A stretch of DNA of 64,000 bases from assembly GCA_963741755.1 (NCBI GenBank), contig CAVUJG010000002.1, forward strand, positions 62,001 to 126,000. The letters are read 5' to 3'. Below the pieces are notes generated by a model. The model was not told where the DNA came from and ran no database searches. It saw nothing but the letters and a program-made list of their open reading frames with translations. The DNA comes from Sva-07 sp963741755 (GTDB lineage: Bacteria; Actinomycetota; Acidimicrobiia; Acidimicrobiales; Ilumatobacteraceae). A program made the translations under genes and the position numbers. Shown here one piece after another: positions 8,509-16,371 of the stretch (the stretch's first letter is position 1; each line of letters begins with the position of its first letter).

Positions 8509-9663
8509 ATGACGTACGTAGGTGACCGGGTCGTCTTCGACGCCGACAGCCATGTGATGGAACTGCCAGGGTGGCTGGAGGAGTTCGCCGACTCCTCGAC
8601 CGCCGATGCCCTGCGACCGCTCGCGCTCGGAGGCGCTGGTGCGCTCGCCGATCGTGCCGTCGACGAGGCAGCGCAACGTCGCGCCGGGGGAGTGGCCATG
8701 ATCGATGCCGATCCCGAGCAGCTCCTCCGATCGAAGGGGTGGGGCGCCGTCGGCGCATTCGATGCTTCCGAGCGGTCGTTCGTGATGGATCAACTGGGCT
8801 TCGCGGCACAGCTGGTCTTCCCGACGTTCGCAGCCACGCAGTTCGCCGGGAGCGACCTCGATCTCCTGTACGGCGGCTCGGAAGCCCTGAATCGTGCCAT
8901 GGCCGCCTTCTGCGCCGACGATCCCCGGCTCCTCGCCGTTGCCTCGGTGCCGTGGGGGGACCCGACGCGCACGGTGGCCACGGCCCGTCGCGCGCTCGAT
9001 GACGGGTGTCGTGCCGTCATGGTCCCGACCGACCTCCCGCACGGTGTCGTTTCGCCGACCCATCCGGCCCATCACGGTCTCTGGTCGATGCTCGAAGGCG
9101 AAAACGTCCCGGTCGTTTCGCACATCGGCGGTGGGGGTCGGCCCGTGCGTCGGGGTTTCCATGACAACGGCCACACCGTCACCGATTTCCTGGGCGGCGG
9201 TGAGAACGTGCGAGCGAAGGATTTCATGGCGATCCACCAGCGACCCGAGGTGTTCTGGGCAGCAATGGTGCTCGACGGCATGTTCGAGAAGTTCCCGGGC
9301 CTGCGCGGGGCGTCCGTGGAGGAAGGCGCGATGTGGGTCGTTCCATGGGTGCGCCGGCTCGATCGGGCGATGCAGTTCGCCAAGACCGAAGCACCACTAC
9401 GTGAGCTCACGAAGGCGCCGAGCGACTACGTGCGTGATCACCTCCGATTCACGCCGTTCGCAGGTGAGCCGGTCGGTTGGATGATCGAACAGGCGGGAGC
9501 CGAGCTGTTCATGTTCTCGTCTGATTACCCACATCCCGAAGGCACCAAGGACCCGATCCAGCGGTTCGAGTCGACGATGGACACCAACGACGACCGAGTG
9601 GTCGACAACTTCTATCGCGCCAACTTCGAGGCGCTGTACCGAGGGAACGTCCCGGTCGCGTGA
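8509..9663 (+). CDS. Amidohydrolase family 2 (decarboxylase-like) protein
   Basis: The product of 384 residues is a TIM-barrel metal-dependent hydrolase of the amidohydrolase-2 group. It has the N-terminal metal motif DADSHVME, a central histidine strand (VSHIGGGG) and the C-terminal SSDYPHPEGTKDPI. It is clearly paralogous to the protein at 42310-43491, which starts MTYAPSHRVFYDADSH. That alignment supports the ATG at 8509, as does TATCGT ending six bases before it. Members act as decarboxylases or hydrolases on aromatic or lactone substrates; the substrate here is unknown. Its stop overlaps the next start (GTGA). Confidence 0.85.
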   Translation: MTYVGDRVVFDADSHVMELPGWLEEFADSSTADALRPLALGGAGALADRAVDEAAQRRAGGVAMIDADPEQLLRSKGWGAVGAFDASERSFVMDQLGFAAQLVFPTFAATQFAGSDLDLLYGGSEALNRAMAAFCADDPRLLAVASVPWGDPTRTVATARRALDDGCRAVMVPTDLPHGVVSPTHPAHHGLWSMLEGENVPVVSHIGGGGRPVRRGFHDNGHTVTDFLGGGENVRAKDFMAIHQRPEVFWAAMVLDGMFEKFPGLRGASVEEGAMWVVPWVRRLDRAMQFAKTEAPLRELTKAPSDYVRDHLRFTPFAGEPVGWMIEQAGAELFMFSSDYPHPEGTKDPIQRFESTMDTNDDRVVDNFYRANFEALYRGNVPVA

Positions 9664-10400
9664 AGCTGCTCTGCACGGCGGATCTGCACTACCGCCTCCC
9701 GCAGCTCGACTGGCTGGTCGAGCATGCAGCCGACTTCGACGTCGTGGTGATGCCGGGGGATCTGCTCCAAGTGATCGGCGCCGCGCCCCTCGAGGTGCAG
9801 ATCGTCGTCGTGTCCAAGTACCTCCGACAGATGTCCGACCGAACGCTCGTGCTCGCATCGTCCGGAAACCATGATCTCGACGGCCCGGGGGAGACGGGCG
9901 AGCAGGCAACCGCGTGGCTACGCGACCTCGCGGCCGACCGGCTTGTGGTCGATGGGCACTCGGTCGACGCCGAGGGGGTTCGCTTCACGGTGTGTCCCTG
10001 GTGGGACGGCCCGGAGACGAAGCGGTTGGTCGACGAACAACTGGCAGCGGCGGCGATAGACCGTCCGGGCCGATGGATCTGGGTGTACCACTCGCCGCCG
10101 TCCGACTCACCGCTGTGCAACACAGGCGAGCGTTCGTTCCCCGACCCCGACCTTGCAGCATGGATCGATCGATGGCGGCCGGACCTGGTGATCTGCGGCC
10201 ACATCCATCAGGCGCCGTGGGTGGCTGGCGGCGCCTGGATCGACCAGCGTGACTCGACCTGGCTGATCAACGCCGGTCACCAACCGGGCCCGATGCCCGC
10301 CCACGTCGTCATCGACCTCGACCCGGTGTCCGGCCAGGCCACCGCCGAATGGGTGGCACTGCCGGACCGAGACCTGGTCGACATGCCCTTCACGACGTGA
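9660..10400 (+). CDS. Calcineurin-like metallophosphoesterase
   Basis: The dimetal phosphoesterase signature is complete over 246 residues: DLH at 8-10, GD near 33, GNHD near 70 and GHIH near 178. The length and motif order fit cytoplasmic class III phosphodiesterases. The substrate cannot be inferred. It begins with GTG inside the stop of the amidohydrolase gene (GTGA overlap), so the two are cotranslated. A hairpin follows the stop. Confidence 0.88.
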   Translation: MKLLCTADLHYRLPQLDWLVEHAADFDVVVMPGDLLQVIGAAPLEVQIVVVSKYLRQMSDRTLVLASSGNHDLDGPGETGEQATAWLRDLAADRLVVDGHSVDAEGVRFTVCPWWDGPETKRLVDEQLAAAAIDRPGRWIWVYHSPPSDSPLCNTGERSFPDPDLAAWIDRWRPDLVICGHIHQAPWVAGGAWIDQRDSTWLINAGHQPGPMPAHVVIDLDPVSGQATAEWVALPDRDLVDMPFTT

Positions 10401-10401
10401 C

Positions 10402-10430
10402 GTACAACTGGTGCCAGACACCAGAGGTAC
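10402..10430. terminator. Hairpin between convergent genes
   Basis: CTGGTG and CACCAG pair around a CCAGA loop (10408-10424), flanked by GTAC on both sides. It lies two bases after the phosphoesterase stop and just before the convergent cNMP-binding gene, so it could stop transcription from both sides. No T tract is visible. Confidence 0.45.
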
Positions 10431-10436
10431 GAAGGG

Positions 10437-10922
10437 TCAGTAGTCGGGGTCGGGCAGGCGGGCCGAGCCGGGGGAGACCTGGCGGCCCTGATGGTGCATC
10501 AGCGTGCTGAGGACGTCGTCGAGCATGCCCAGGTGACCGCTGTCGCCGCCGTATTGGCGTTTCACGTCGACCAGGTGGCCGGTGAGGTTGTCGAGGCGTG
10601 TCGCCAGGGTGCGAGCGACTTCGAGCAGTACGTCAGGGTGTTCGCGCAGGAACGCAGCGCCGTCGTCGGCAACGAGCAACGTGGTGTCGCTCACCGCTCG
10701 AACGGTCGCTGACGCTGGCCGCTCCAGCACGGTCGACATCTCGCCGAGCAGTGCGCCGGGCGTGTCGAGCACTGCGAGGACCGTGTCGTCACGTTCGATG
10801 CTGACCGTGCCGTCGACCAGCACGAACACGGTGCCGCCGACGTCACCCTGCTCGACGATCGTCGAGCCGGCGGGGATCTGACGGCGAGGGAGATCCGCAC
10901 AATTGGTGAGCAGGTCGGACAC
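10437..10922 (-). CDS. Cyclic-nucleotide-binding domain protein
   Basis: The 161-residue product is a single cNMP-binding beta-roll: GSTIVEQGDVGGTVFVLVDG, then the phosphate-binding-cassette region GALLGEMSTVLERPASATVRA. A helical tail follows, without an obvious helix-turn-helix. It is therefore an effector-binding module rather than a full CRP regulator. The GTG at 10922 gives the shortest sensible N-terminus (VSDLLTNCADLPRRQIPAG); an upstream in-frame ATG would add 40 residues without family character. A similar stand-alone domain occurs at 15289-15720. Confidence 0.82.
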   Translation of the reverse strand: MSDLLTNCADLPRRQIPAGSTIVEQGDVGGTVFVLVDGTVSIERDDTVLAVLDTPGALLGEMSTVLERPASATVRAVSDTTLLVADDGAAFLREHPDVLLEVARTLATRLDNLTGHLVDVKRQYGGDSGHLGMLDDVLSTLMHHQGRQVSPGSARLPDPDY

Positions 10923-10986
10923 GACACCATTGTCGCACGGACTGGATGCGACGTCGCCGGTCGAGCGGCACCGTAACCTGGTGTTC

Positions 10987-11715
10987 ATGTGCGGCCGCTT
11001 CGTGTCCACCGCCGGTCCCGACCGCATCGCTGCATACTTCGACACGGCGCTGCCGACCGAGGCCGTCGCCGAGCCGCTCGGCGAGAACTACAACGTCGCT
11101 CCGACACAGGACATCTACGCCGTCGTGGCAAACGGCGACGGGAGTGCGCGAGTCGACGCCTTCCACTGGGGCCTGATCCCGAGTTGGGCGAAGGATCGCA
11201 AGATCGCCTCGCGGATGATCAACGCTCGCGCTGAAACGCTCGCCGAGAAGCCGGCGTTCAAGGGCCTGCTCACCAAGAAGCGCTGCATCATCGCCATGGA
11301 CGGTTTCTACGAGTGGCAACCGGGCAGTCCGGACGGACCGCTCAACGCCAAGGGCCAGCCGTTGAAGCAGCCGATGTTCATCCACCGCAGCGACGGCGCA
11401 CCGCTGCTCACGGTCGCCGGCCTGTGGACCGCATGGAAGGACCCCGACGACCCGGAGGGGCGATTCCTCCACAGCGCGACCATCATCACCACCGCCGCCA
11501 ACGCCACGATGCGCCCCGTGCACGACCGGATGCCGGCGATGCTCACCTCGGACCGCTGGGTCGACTGGCTCGACCCCTCGAACCACGATGTCGCATCGCT
11601 CACCGCCATGCTCGACGGCGGACCCGTCGACCTGCTCACGATGGAGCCGGTATCGACCGACGTCAACAACGTGCGCAACAACCGACCCGAGTTGATCGAG
11701 CCCGTCAGTCGCTGA
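10987..11715 (+). CDS. yedK: SRAP-domain DNA-protein crosslink sensor (YedK/HMCES family)
   Basis: SRAP proteins react with abasic sites in single-stranded DNA through the amino-terminal cysteine, which becomes residue 1 after loss of Met. Here the protein starts MCGRF, with further family motifs NARAET, GFYEW (active-site Glu) and PVHDRMPAML (active-site His). Length 242 is typical. ATG 10987 is fixed by the obligatory Cys2, and TAACCT ends seven bases upstream, suggesting leaderless translation. Its 3' end overlaps the convergent HIT gene by 11 bases. Confidence 0.95.
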   Translation: MCGRFVSTAGPDRIAAYFDTALPTEAVAEPLGENYNVAPTQDIYAVVANGDGSARVDAFHWGLIPSWAKDRKIASRMINARAETLAEKPAFKGLLTKKRCIIAMDGFYEWQPGSPDGPLNAKGQPLKQPMFIHRSDGAPLLTVAGLWTAWKDPDDPEGRFLHSATIITTAANATMRPVHDRMPAMLTSDRWVDWLDPSNHDVASLTAMLDGGPVDLLTMEPVSTDVNNVRNNRPELIEPVSR

Positions 11716-12127
11716 CGCCCGACGCTCCCGCCGAACGCAGTTCGCGTCGGATGGCGTCGGCCCACTGGTCGAGATCCTCGCGGTCGACGCTCGATGCGGC
11801 GTTCGCGAAACTCAACTGTGCCATCGACGATGTCGGGATGACGTGGACGTGGGTGTGTGGCACTTCGTAGCCGGCGACGATGACCCCGACTCGGTCGCAG
11901 CCGAATGCGGCGCGCTGGGCGAGTCCGATTTTGTGGGCAACGGAGAAGAGATGGGCGGCGAGTTCCGGCGGTGCATCGATCCAGTGATCGACTTCGTCGA
12001 TCGGTACCACGAGAACGTGGCCAGGTGCCATCGGGTTGATCGACAAGAACCCAACACAGCGATCGTCCCGCCACACGAACGTGCCGGGAATCTCGCCCTC
12101 GATGATCTTCGTGAACACCGTGCTCAT
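11705..12127 (-). CDS. HIT family nucleotide hydrolase/transferase
   Basis: The histidine triad motif HTHVHVIP lies near residue 95 of 140. The N-terminal FTKIIEGEIPGTFVWRDD and FLSINPMAPGHVLVVP strands are typical of the HinT/Fhit-like branch that cleaves adenosine phosphoramidates or dinucleotides. The protein is cytoplasmic. TAGGGT (12134-12139, minus strand) ends six bases before the start. The divergent gene uses an overlapping box, so the two promoters share bases. Confidence 0.92.
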   Translation of the reverse strand: MSTVFTKIIEGEIPGTFVWRDDRCVGFLSINPMAPGHVLVVPIDEVDHWIDAPPELAAHLFSVAHKIGLAQRAAFGCDRVGVIVAGYEVPHTHVHVIPTSSMAQLSFANAASSVDREDLDQWADAIRRELRSAGASGVSD

Positions 12128-12150
12128 GCCGGCACCCTACGCTGTGCCCC

Positions 12151-12807
12151 GTGACCGAGGACACTTCGTCGAGCGCCGTTGCCCCGGCAGCCGAATCGCC
12201 CACGGCGTCGATCTTCGACGGGATCTGGACGGTCCCGAACGCGATCACGCTGGTTCGCCTGTTGTTCCTGCCGGTCTTCCTCTACGTCCTGTTCGTGTCG
12301 GACAATCGTGCCGTGGCCGCCCTGATACTGGGGGCACTGGGGGCGACCGATTGGGTCGACGGCTATCTGGCGCGACGGCTCGGACAGGTCAGCGAGTTCG
12401 GCAAGGTCTTCGATCCCACGGTCGATCGATTGATGTTCGTCGTGGCGACAGTGGCGATCATCATCGACGGTTCGATCCCGGTGTGGTTCGCCGTGGCTGT
12501 GCTGGTGCGCGAGATCGCCGTCGGTCTGATGATGGCGATCGCCACACTGGTGTACAAGATGCCTCGCATCGATGTCACCTACTGGGGAAAGGTCGCCACC
12601 TTCCTGCTCATGTTCGCCGTGCCCGGCTTCCTCATGGGAAACAGCGACATCGGCCTCGCCGACGCCTTCGAGGTGGCTGCCTGGCTCGTCGGGATCCCCG
12701 GGCTGATTCTCAGCTACTGGACCGGTATCGCCTATATTCCGCAAGTACGACGCGCGATCGCCACTGGTGCTGCCGCTCGTTCGACTTCTCTCAACTCCGA
12801 CTCGTGA
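12151..12807 (+). CDS. pgsA: CDP-alcohol phosphatidyltransferase (PgsA-like)
   Basis: The membrane enzyme transfers a phosphatidyl group from CDP-diacylglycerol to an alcohol such as glycerol 3-phosphate. The signature D(x2)DG(x2)AR...G(x3)D(x3)D is present as DWVDGYLARRLG followed by GKVFDPTVD, with about six membrane helices over 218 residues. The start GTG 12151 follows TACGCT by seven bases. Position just upstream of gcvH-garA resembles the mycobacterial pgsA2 region. Cardiolipin synthase activity (CDP-alcohol type) is an alternative that the motif cannot exclude. Confidence 0.87.
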   Translation: MTEDTSSSAVAPAAESPTASIFDGIWTVPNAITLVRLLFLPVFLYVLFVSDNRAVAALILGALGATDWVDGYLARRLGQVSEFGKVFDPTVDRLMFVVATVAIIIDGSIPVWFAVAVLVREIAVGLMMAIATLVYKMPRIDVTYWGKVATFLLMFAVPGFLMGNSDIGLADAFEVAAWLVGIPGLILSYWTGIAYIPQVRRAIATGAAARSTSLNSDS

Positions 12808-12826
12808 ACCCAGGTACCGTTGCCTC

Positions 12827-13207
12827 ATGAACATCCCCGCCGAACTCCGCTACTCATCCGATCACGAGTGGGTGCGCGTCGACGGCACCACGGCCACGAT
12901 CGGCATCACCGAATATGCGCAGGACGCGCTCGGCGACGTCGTCTTCGTCGAGATGCCCGACACGGGCCTCGCCGTTGCTGCAGGCGAGTCGTTCAGCGAA
13001 GTCGAGAGCACCAAGTCGGTCAGCGACATCTACGCCCCGATCACCGGTGCCATCGCCGAGGTCAACGCCGAGCTCGAATCGCAGCCCGAACTGCTCAACA
13101 GCGACCCATACGGCGCCGGATGGATCTGTCGGATCGAGATCAGCGACCCGTCGGAACTCGACGGCTTGATGGACGCCGAGGCGTACCGGGCCTTGACCGA
13201 GGGCTGA
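12827..13207 (+). CDS. gcvH: Glycine cleavage system H protein
   Basis: GcvH carries the lipoyl arm that shuttles the aminomethyl group between GcvP, GcvT and lipoamide dehydrogenase. The 126-residue length is standard and the lipoylated lysine is Lys63 in VESTKSVSD. N-terminal YSSDHEWV and GITEYAQDALGDVVF are family hallmarks. TACCGT ends six bases before ATG 12827, so the message may be leaderless. It leads the gcvH-garA-merR cluster also known from mycobacteria. Confidence 0.97.
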   Translation: MNIPAELRYSSDHEWVRVDGTTATIGITEYAQDALGDVVFVEMPDTGLAVAAGESFSEVESTKSVSDIYAPITGAIAEVNAELESQPELLNSDPYGAGWICRIEISDPSELDGLMDAEAYRALTEG

Positions 13208-13217
13208 GCGTGGCGAG

Positions 13218-13706
13218 ATGAGCACCTACGTCTTCTGCAACCAGTGCGGGCATCGCAACCCTCCGACGAGCACGTTCTGCAGCAGCTGCGGTTCGCCGCT
13301 CGATTCACTCGACGATCGCACGATCACGCTCACGGCGCTCGACCCGCTGCAGGATGCGCCCGGCAAGGACGACGACGTCGTTGTCGCCGTCGGTGAGCTT
13401 CCCAGCGAGATCGGGGTGTTGATCGTTCGTGCCGGCGCCCAGGCCGGTGCCAAGTTCCCCTTGAGCGAAGAGCTCACGCGACTCGGTCGCCACCCCGACT
13501 CCGAGATCAGCCTCGACGACATCACCGTCTCTCGACGTCACGCTGAGATCGAACGGACCCCTGACGGCCACGTCGTGTCCGATGCCGGGTCGCTCAATGG
13601 CACCTACGTCAACCAGGAACGCGTCGACCGGATGCTCTTGCGCCACGGTGACGAACTCCAGATCGGCAAGTTCCGACTCGTCTTCTTCGAACGTCAAGAT
13701 GGTTGA
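13218..13706 (+). CDS. garA: GarA-like FHA protein with N-terminal zinc ribbon
   Basis: GarA switches glutamate and 2-oxoglutarate metabolism when phosphorylated by PknB/PknG. The C-terminal FHA domain is very GarA-like (GRHPDSE, SRRHAE, GSLNGTYVN, QIGKFRLVF). A possible phosphoacceptor threonine cluster (Thr35, Thr37, Thr39 in RTITLTALD) stands where GarA has its ETTS motif. Unlike GarA of mycobacteria, the first 25 residues form a zinc ribbon with Cys7, Cys10, Cys21 and Cys24. Gene order gcvH-this-merR supports orthology. It overlaps the next gene by eight bases. No PknG or PknB gene is in the window. Confidence 0.85.
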   Translation: MSTYVFCNQCGHRNPPTSTFCSSCGSPLDSLDDRTITLTALDPLQDAPGKDDDVVVAVGELPSEIGVLIVRAGAQAGAKFPLSEELTRLGRHPDSEISLDDITVSRRHAEIERTPDGHVVSDAGSLNGTYVNQERVDRMLLRHGDELQIGKFRLVFFERQDG

Positions 13707-14694
13707 GTCGTCGCCGCCCGGCGTCGCCGCCCCGTCTTCGGCCGCACCACCGGCGGGCGGACACCTGTCGATCGGCGAAGTGCTCGCGCTGCTGCTCGAG
13801 GAGTTTCCCGACGTCACGATCTCCAAGATCCGGTTCCTCGAGAGCCAGGGGCTGATCGACCCGGAACGGACAGCGTCCGGGTATCGCAAGTTCTACGCCG
13901 ACGATGTCGAACTCCTGCGTTGCATTCTGCGCGAACAGCGTGAGAACTACCTCCCGCTGCGGGTGATCAAGGATCGCATCGACTCTGGCGAGATCGACCC
14001 GACGGGGGAGCAGCCACGACCGCGCGGCATCAAGAACGTGAGCGAGCCGAGCGACGTCCCACGCCCCGACGCCCACCCCAGCGCCGGACGAACCCGAACC
14101 GATCTGCCATCTGCTGTTGCGCCCAACGCCTCCGGCAATGGTGCCGGCCCCGAAGCCGTGACCGGTGCTGCCGTGCTCTTCCAACGCACCGATGGCGTCG
14201 ATGCCGCGCCCGCAACGGAACCCGAGCCGACACCCGCCGTGCCGACACCCGTTGTGTCGGCGGCCCCGTCGGCGCGTCCGACCGGGCCGGCCGCGGCGGC
14301 GGGAGCGGTGCTCCCGGGCCTGTTGCTCAACGCCGACGAGCTGTGCGCCATGGCCAGGATCACTCGTACGCAGCTCGCCGAGTTGGAGTCCTTCGGAGTG
14401 CTCGCGCCGACCTCAGGCGGCGCCGAGGGCACCTACGACGAGGACGCCGTCGAGATCGCCACACTCTCGAAACGCTTTCTCGATGCCGGAATCGAGCCTC
14501 GACACCTCCGGGGATGGCGCGTCGCAGCCGAGCGCGAGGCGGGCCTCTTCGAGCAGCTCATCCAGCCACTGCTGCGCCAACGGAACCCCGAGGCTCGGGC
14601 ACAGGCGGTCGCGCAGCTCGACGAACTCGAGCACAACGGCGGTCGCCTCCGCGCTGCGATGATGCGCTCGGCGCTGCGTCACCACGGTCACTGA
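13699..14694 (+). CDS. ftsR: MerR-family transcriptional regulator (FtsR/Rv1828 type)
   Basis: Residues 22-90 form a MerR winged helix (SIGEVLALLLEEFPDVTISKIRFLESQGL, then ASGYRKFYADDVELL). A long Pro/Ala/Thr-rich linker spans about residues 105-220. A second helix-turn-helix-like, all-helical domain follows (LLNADELCAMARITRTQLAELE, continuing to the C-terminus). This two-headed layout with a linker is that of the actinobacterial FtsR family, which controls ftsZ in corynebacteria. The start overlaps the garA-like gene by eight bases. Orthology rests on layout and gene order. Confidence 0.85.
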   Translation: MVESSPPGVAAPSSAAPPAGGHLSIGEVLALLLEEFPDVTISKIRFLESQGLIDPERTASGYRKFYADDVELLRCILREQRENYLPLRVIKDRIDSGEIDPTGEQPRPRGIKNVSEPSDVPRPDAHPSAGRTRTDLPSAVAPNASGNGAGPEAVTGAAVLFQRTDGVDAAPATEPEPTPAVPTPVVSAAPSARPTGPAAAAGAVLPGLLLNADELCAMARITRTQLAELESFGVLAPTSGGAEGTYDEDAVEIATLSKRFLDAGIEPRHLRGWRVAAEREAGLFEQLIQPLLRQRNPEARAQAVAQLDELEHNGGRLRAAMMRSALRHHGH

Positions 14695-14758
14695 ACCTCA
14701 ACTGTCCCGAACGAGGGCCGACGTCCCGCGGTCGCCACTGCCGGAGTAGGGTGACGAC

Positions 14759-15244
14759 GTGGTCCCACTGGAACTGATCGGTGTCCGGGTCGAGATGCCC
14801 GCCAACACGCCAATGGTCCTGTTGCGCGAGTCCGACGGCGGCCATCGCCTGCTCCCGATCTACATCGGCAGTCCCGAGGCGTCGGCGATCCACTACGCAC
14901 TCGAAGGCGTCGAGCCACCTCGACCGCTGACCCACGACTTGTTCCTGAACGTGCTCGGTGAACTCGGCACCACCGTCACCCGCGTGGTCGTCACCGAGAT
15001 CGTCGATCGCACGTACTTCGCCGAGCTCCACCTCACCACCCCTACCGGCGACAAGGTCATCTCGGCGCGGCCCTCGGACGCGATTGCCCTGGCGGTGCGA
15101 TGCGGGGCGGCACTGTTCGCATCGACTGAACTGATCGATGCCGTCGGTCAGGAGCCCGAGCCCGAAGCGGCTGACGAAGCCGCCGAGATCATCGACGAAT
15201 TCAAGGACTTCATCGAGAACGTCTCGCCCGAAGACTTCCAGTAG
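14759..15244 (+). CDS. Bifunctional nuclease domain protein (DUF151)
   Basis: The 161-residue protein matches the BFN/DUF151 family: MVPLELIGVRVEMPANTPMV, then LLPIYIGSPEASAI and the strongly conserved ISARPSDAIALAVR near 102-115. It ends in an acidic helical tail. Family members have been reported as DNA/RNA nucleases, but the role in actinobacteria is unclear. TAGGGT (14747-14752) ends six bases before GTG 14759. Its place between two merR genes is the same as in Mycobacterium tuberculosis (Rv1828-Rv1830). Confidence 0.92.
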   Translation: MVPLELIGVRVEMPANTPMVLLRESDGGHRLLPIYIGSPEASAIHYALEGVEPPRPLTHDLFLNVLGELGTTVTRVVVTEIVDRTYFAELHLTTPTGDKVISARPSDAIALAVRCGAALFASTELIDAVGQEPEPEAADEAAEIIDEFKDFIENVSPEDFQ

Positions 15245-15288
15245 CCGCTGAGAGCCGATCCGGCTGCTGTCGGCCGGCAATGCCTCGG

Positions 15289-15720
15289 TCAGTCTCCCAG
15301 TGCTTCGTTGCGTGCTCGGAGACGTGCGACGAGCGTCTCGATGATGTGAATCGAGATGTCCGGCTCCTCGCGGATCAGCGAGCGCATGTTCCACGCTGAA
15401 AGCCCCAAGGTCTCGAGTTCGCTGGTCGCGACGATCGACGCAGATCGCGGGCTGCTGTCGAGCACGCTCATCTCACCGAAGTAGTCGCCAGGACCGAACG
15501 TGGCCACGGCGGCACCGTGGACCAGCGCCGCCGCACTGCCGGCGACGATGACGTACAGGCGCCCGAACCGACCTGACGCGTCTTCGTCGATGACCGAGTC
15601 GCCGTCGGCGAATCGATAGGTCTTGGTCTGTTGGGCGATCCGTCCGATCGTCTTGTCGTCCAGGCCCTTGAAGAGGCTGACATTCTTGAGTGCCGCAATT
15701 GCGGCCTTGTCGGTTGTCAT
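15289..15720 (-). CDS. Cyclic-nucleotide-binding domain protein
   Basis: The 143-residue single-domain protein contains GDSVIDEDASGRFGRLYVIV and the cassette FGPGDYFGEMSVLDSSPRSA, with a C-terminal helix but no DNA-binding domain. It may act as a cNMP-sensing partner or a fossil module. The start at 15720 is set by GGAGA five bases upstream. It is transcribed against the merR-gcvT genes and interrupts the otherwise conserved cluster. Confidence 0.85.
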   Translation of the reverse strand: MTTDKAAIAALKNVSLFKGLDDKTIGRIAQQTKTYRFADGDSVIDEDASGRFGRLYVIVAGSAAALVHGAAVATFGPGDYFGEMSVLDSSPRSASIVATSELETLGLSAWNMRSLIREEPDISIHIIETLVARLRARNEALGD

Positions 15721-15762
15721 GTCGATCTCCTCACTCGTCGGATGCGCTGACAATAGCCACTG

Positions 15763-15791
15763 TTGACGCATGAACGTGGAGTCCCTAGAGT
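15763..15791 (+). promoter_or_regulatory. Sigma70-type promoter for merR-gcvT
   Basis: TTGACG (15763-15768) and TAGAGT (15786-15791) are separated by 17 bases and lie about 95 bases upstream of the merR start. The match is good for a high-GC genome. Confidence 0.6.
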
Positions 15792-15885
15792 CTGTGGTCT
15801 CACATCGGCGTAGTTACGGCGGTGTGAGACGTGCGACGTGCAATCACGTTCGTAGACGTTGGGCGAAACGAACTTGGAGGCTTAC

Positions 15886-16371
15886 GTGCAGGACGTGAAC
15901 GAAGGCGACTCAGCGGTGACCGGCGAACTCGGCTACAGCGGTACCCAGACGGCGAAGATCGTCGGGATCACGTACCGACAACTCGACTACTGGGCTCGCA
16001 CCGACCTGATCCGTCCGTCGCTCAGTGATGCAACCGGCAGCGGGAGCCGACGCTCGTACTCATACAACGATCTGCTCGAGTTGAAGGCGATCAAGAAGTT
16101 GCTCGATGCCGGTATCAAACTCGAACAGGTACGCAAGGTGTTCGAGTACCTGCGCGAACACGTCACCACCGACATCGCTGCAGCCCACATCGTCATCGAC
16201 GGGGGCAGCGTCATGCTGTGCGACGGCGACCAGCTCGTCGACGTGCTGAAGAACGGTCAGGGCGTGCTCAATGTGTTGTCGCTCGGTGGCGTTCGTGACG
16301 AGCTCGAAGCCGATCTGGCTCCGATGGCGATCGATGCGATCGACATCGATACCCAACGTCGAATCGGATGA
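15886..16371 (+). CDS. MerR-family regulator (Rv1830 type)
   Basis: The short MerR protein (161 residues from GTG 15886) has a winged helix (SGTQTAKIVGITYRQLDYW, DLIRPS, RRSYSYNDLLELKAIKKLLDAGI) and a C-terminal region LREHVTTDIAAAHIVIDGG typical of the second merR gene in the gcv cluster. The start is chosen because GGAGG lies exactly five bases upstream; a TTG at 15859 has no such site. It ends in an ATGA overlap with gcvT, so both are cotranslated. In mycobacteria the orthologue is thought to influence growth-rate-linked genes; the target here is unknown. Confidence 0.88.
   Translation: MQDVNEGDSAVTGELGYSGTQTAKIVGITYRQLDYWARTDLIRPSLSDATGSGSRRSYSYNDLLELKAIKKLLDAGIKLEQVRKVFEYLREHVTTDIAAAHIVIDGGSVMLCDGDQLVDVLKNGQGVLNVLSLGGVRDELEADLAPMAIDAIDIDTQRRIG

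Noticed and set aside
15245..15288. Possible terminator between DUF151 and the convergent cNMP gene
   Set aside because: Only weak GCCGA/TCGGC pairing with an 11-base loop and no T tract; not distinguishable from chance in GC-rich DNA.
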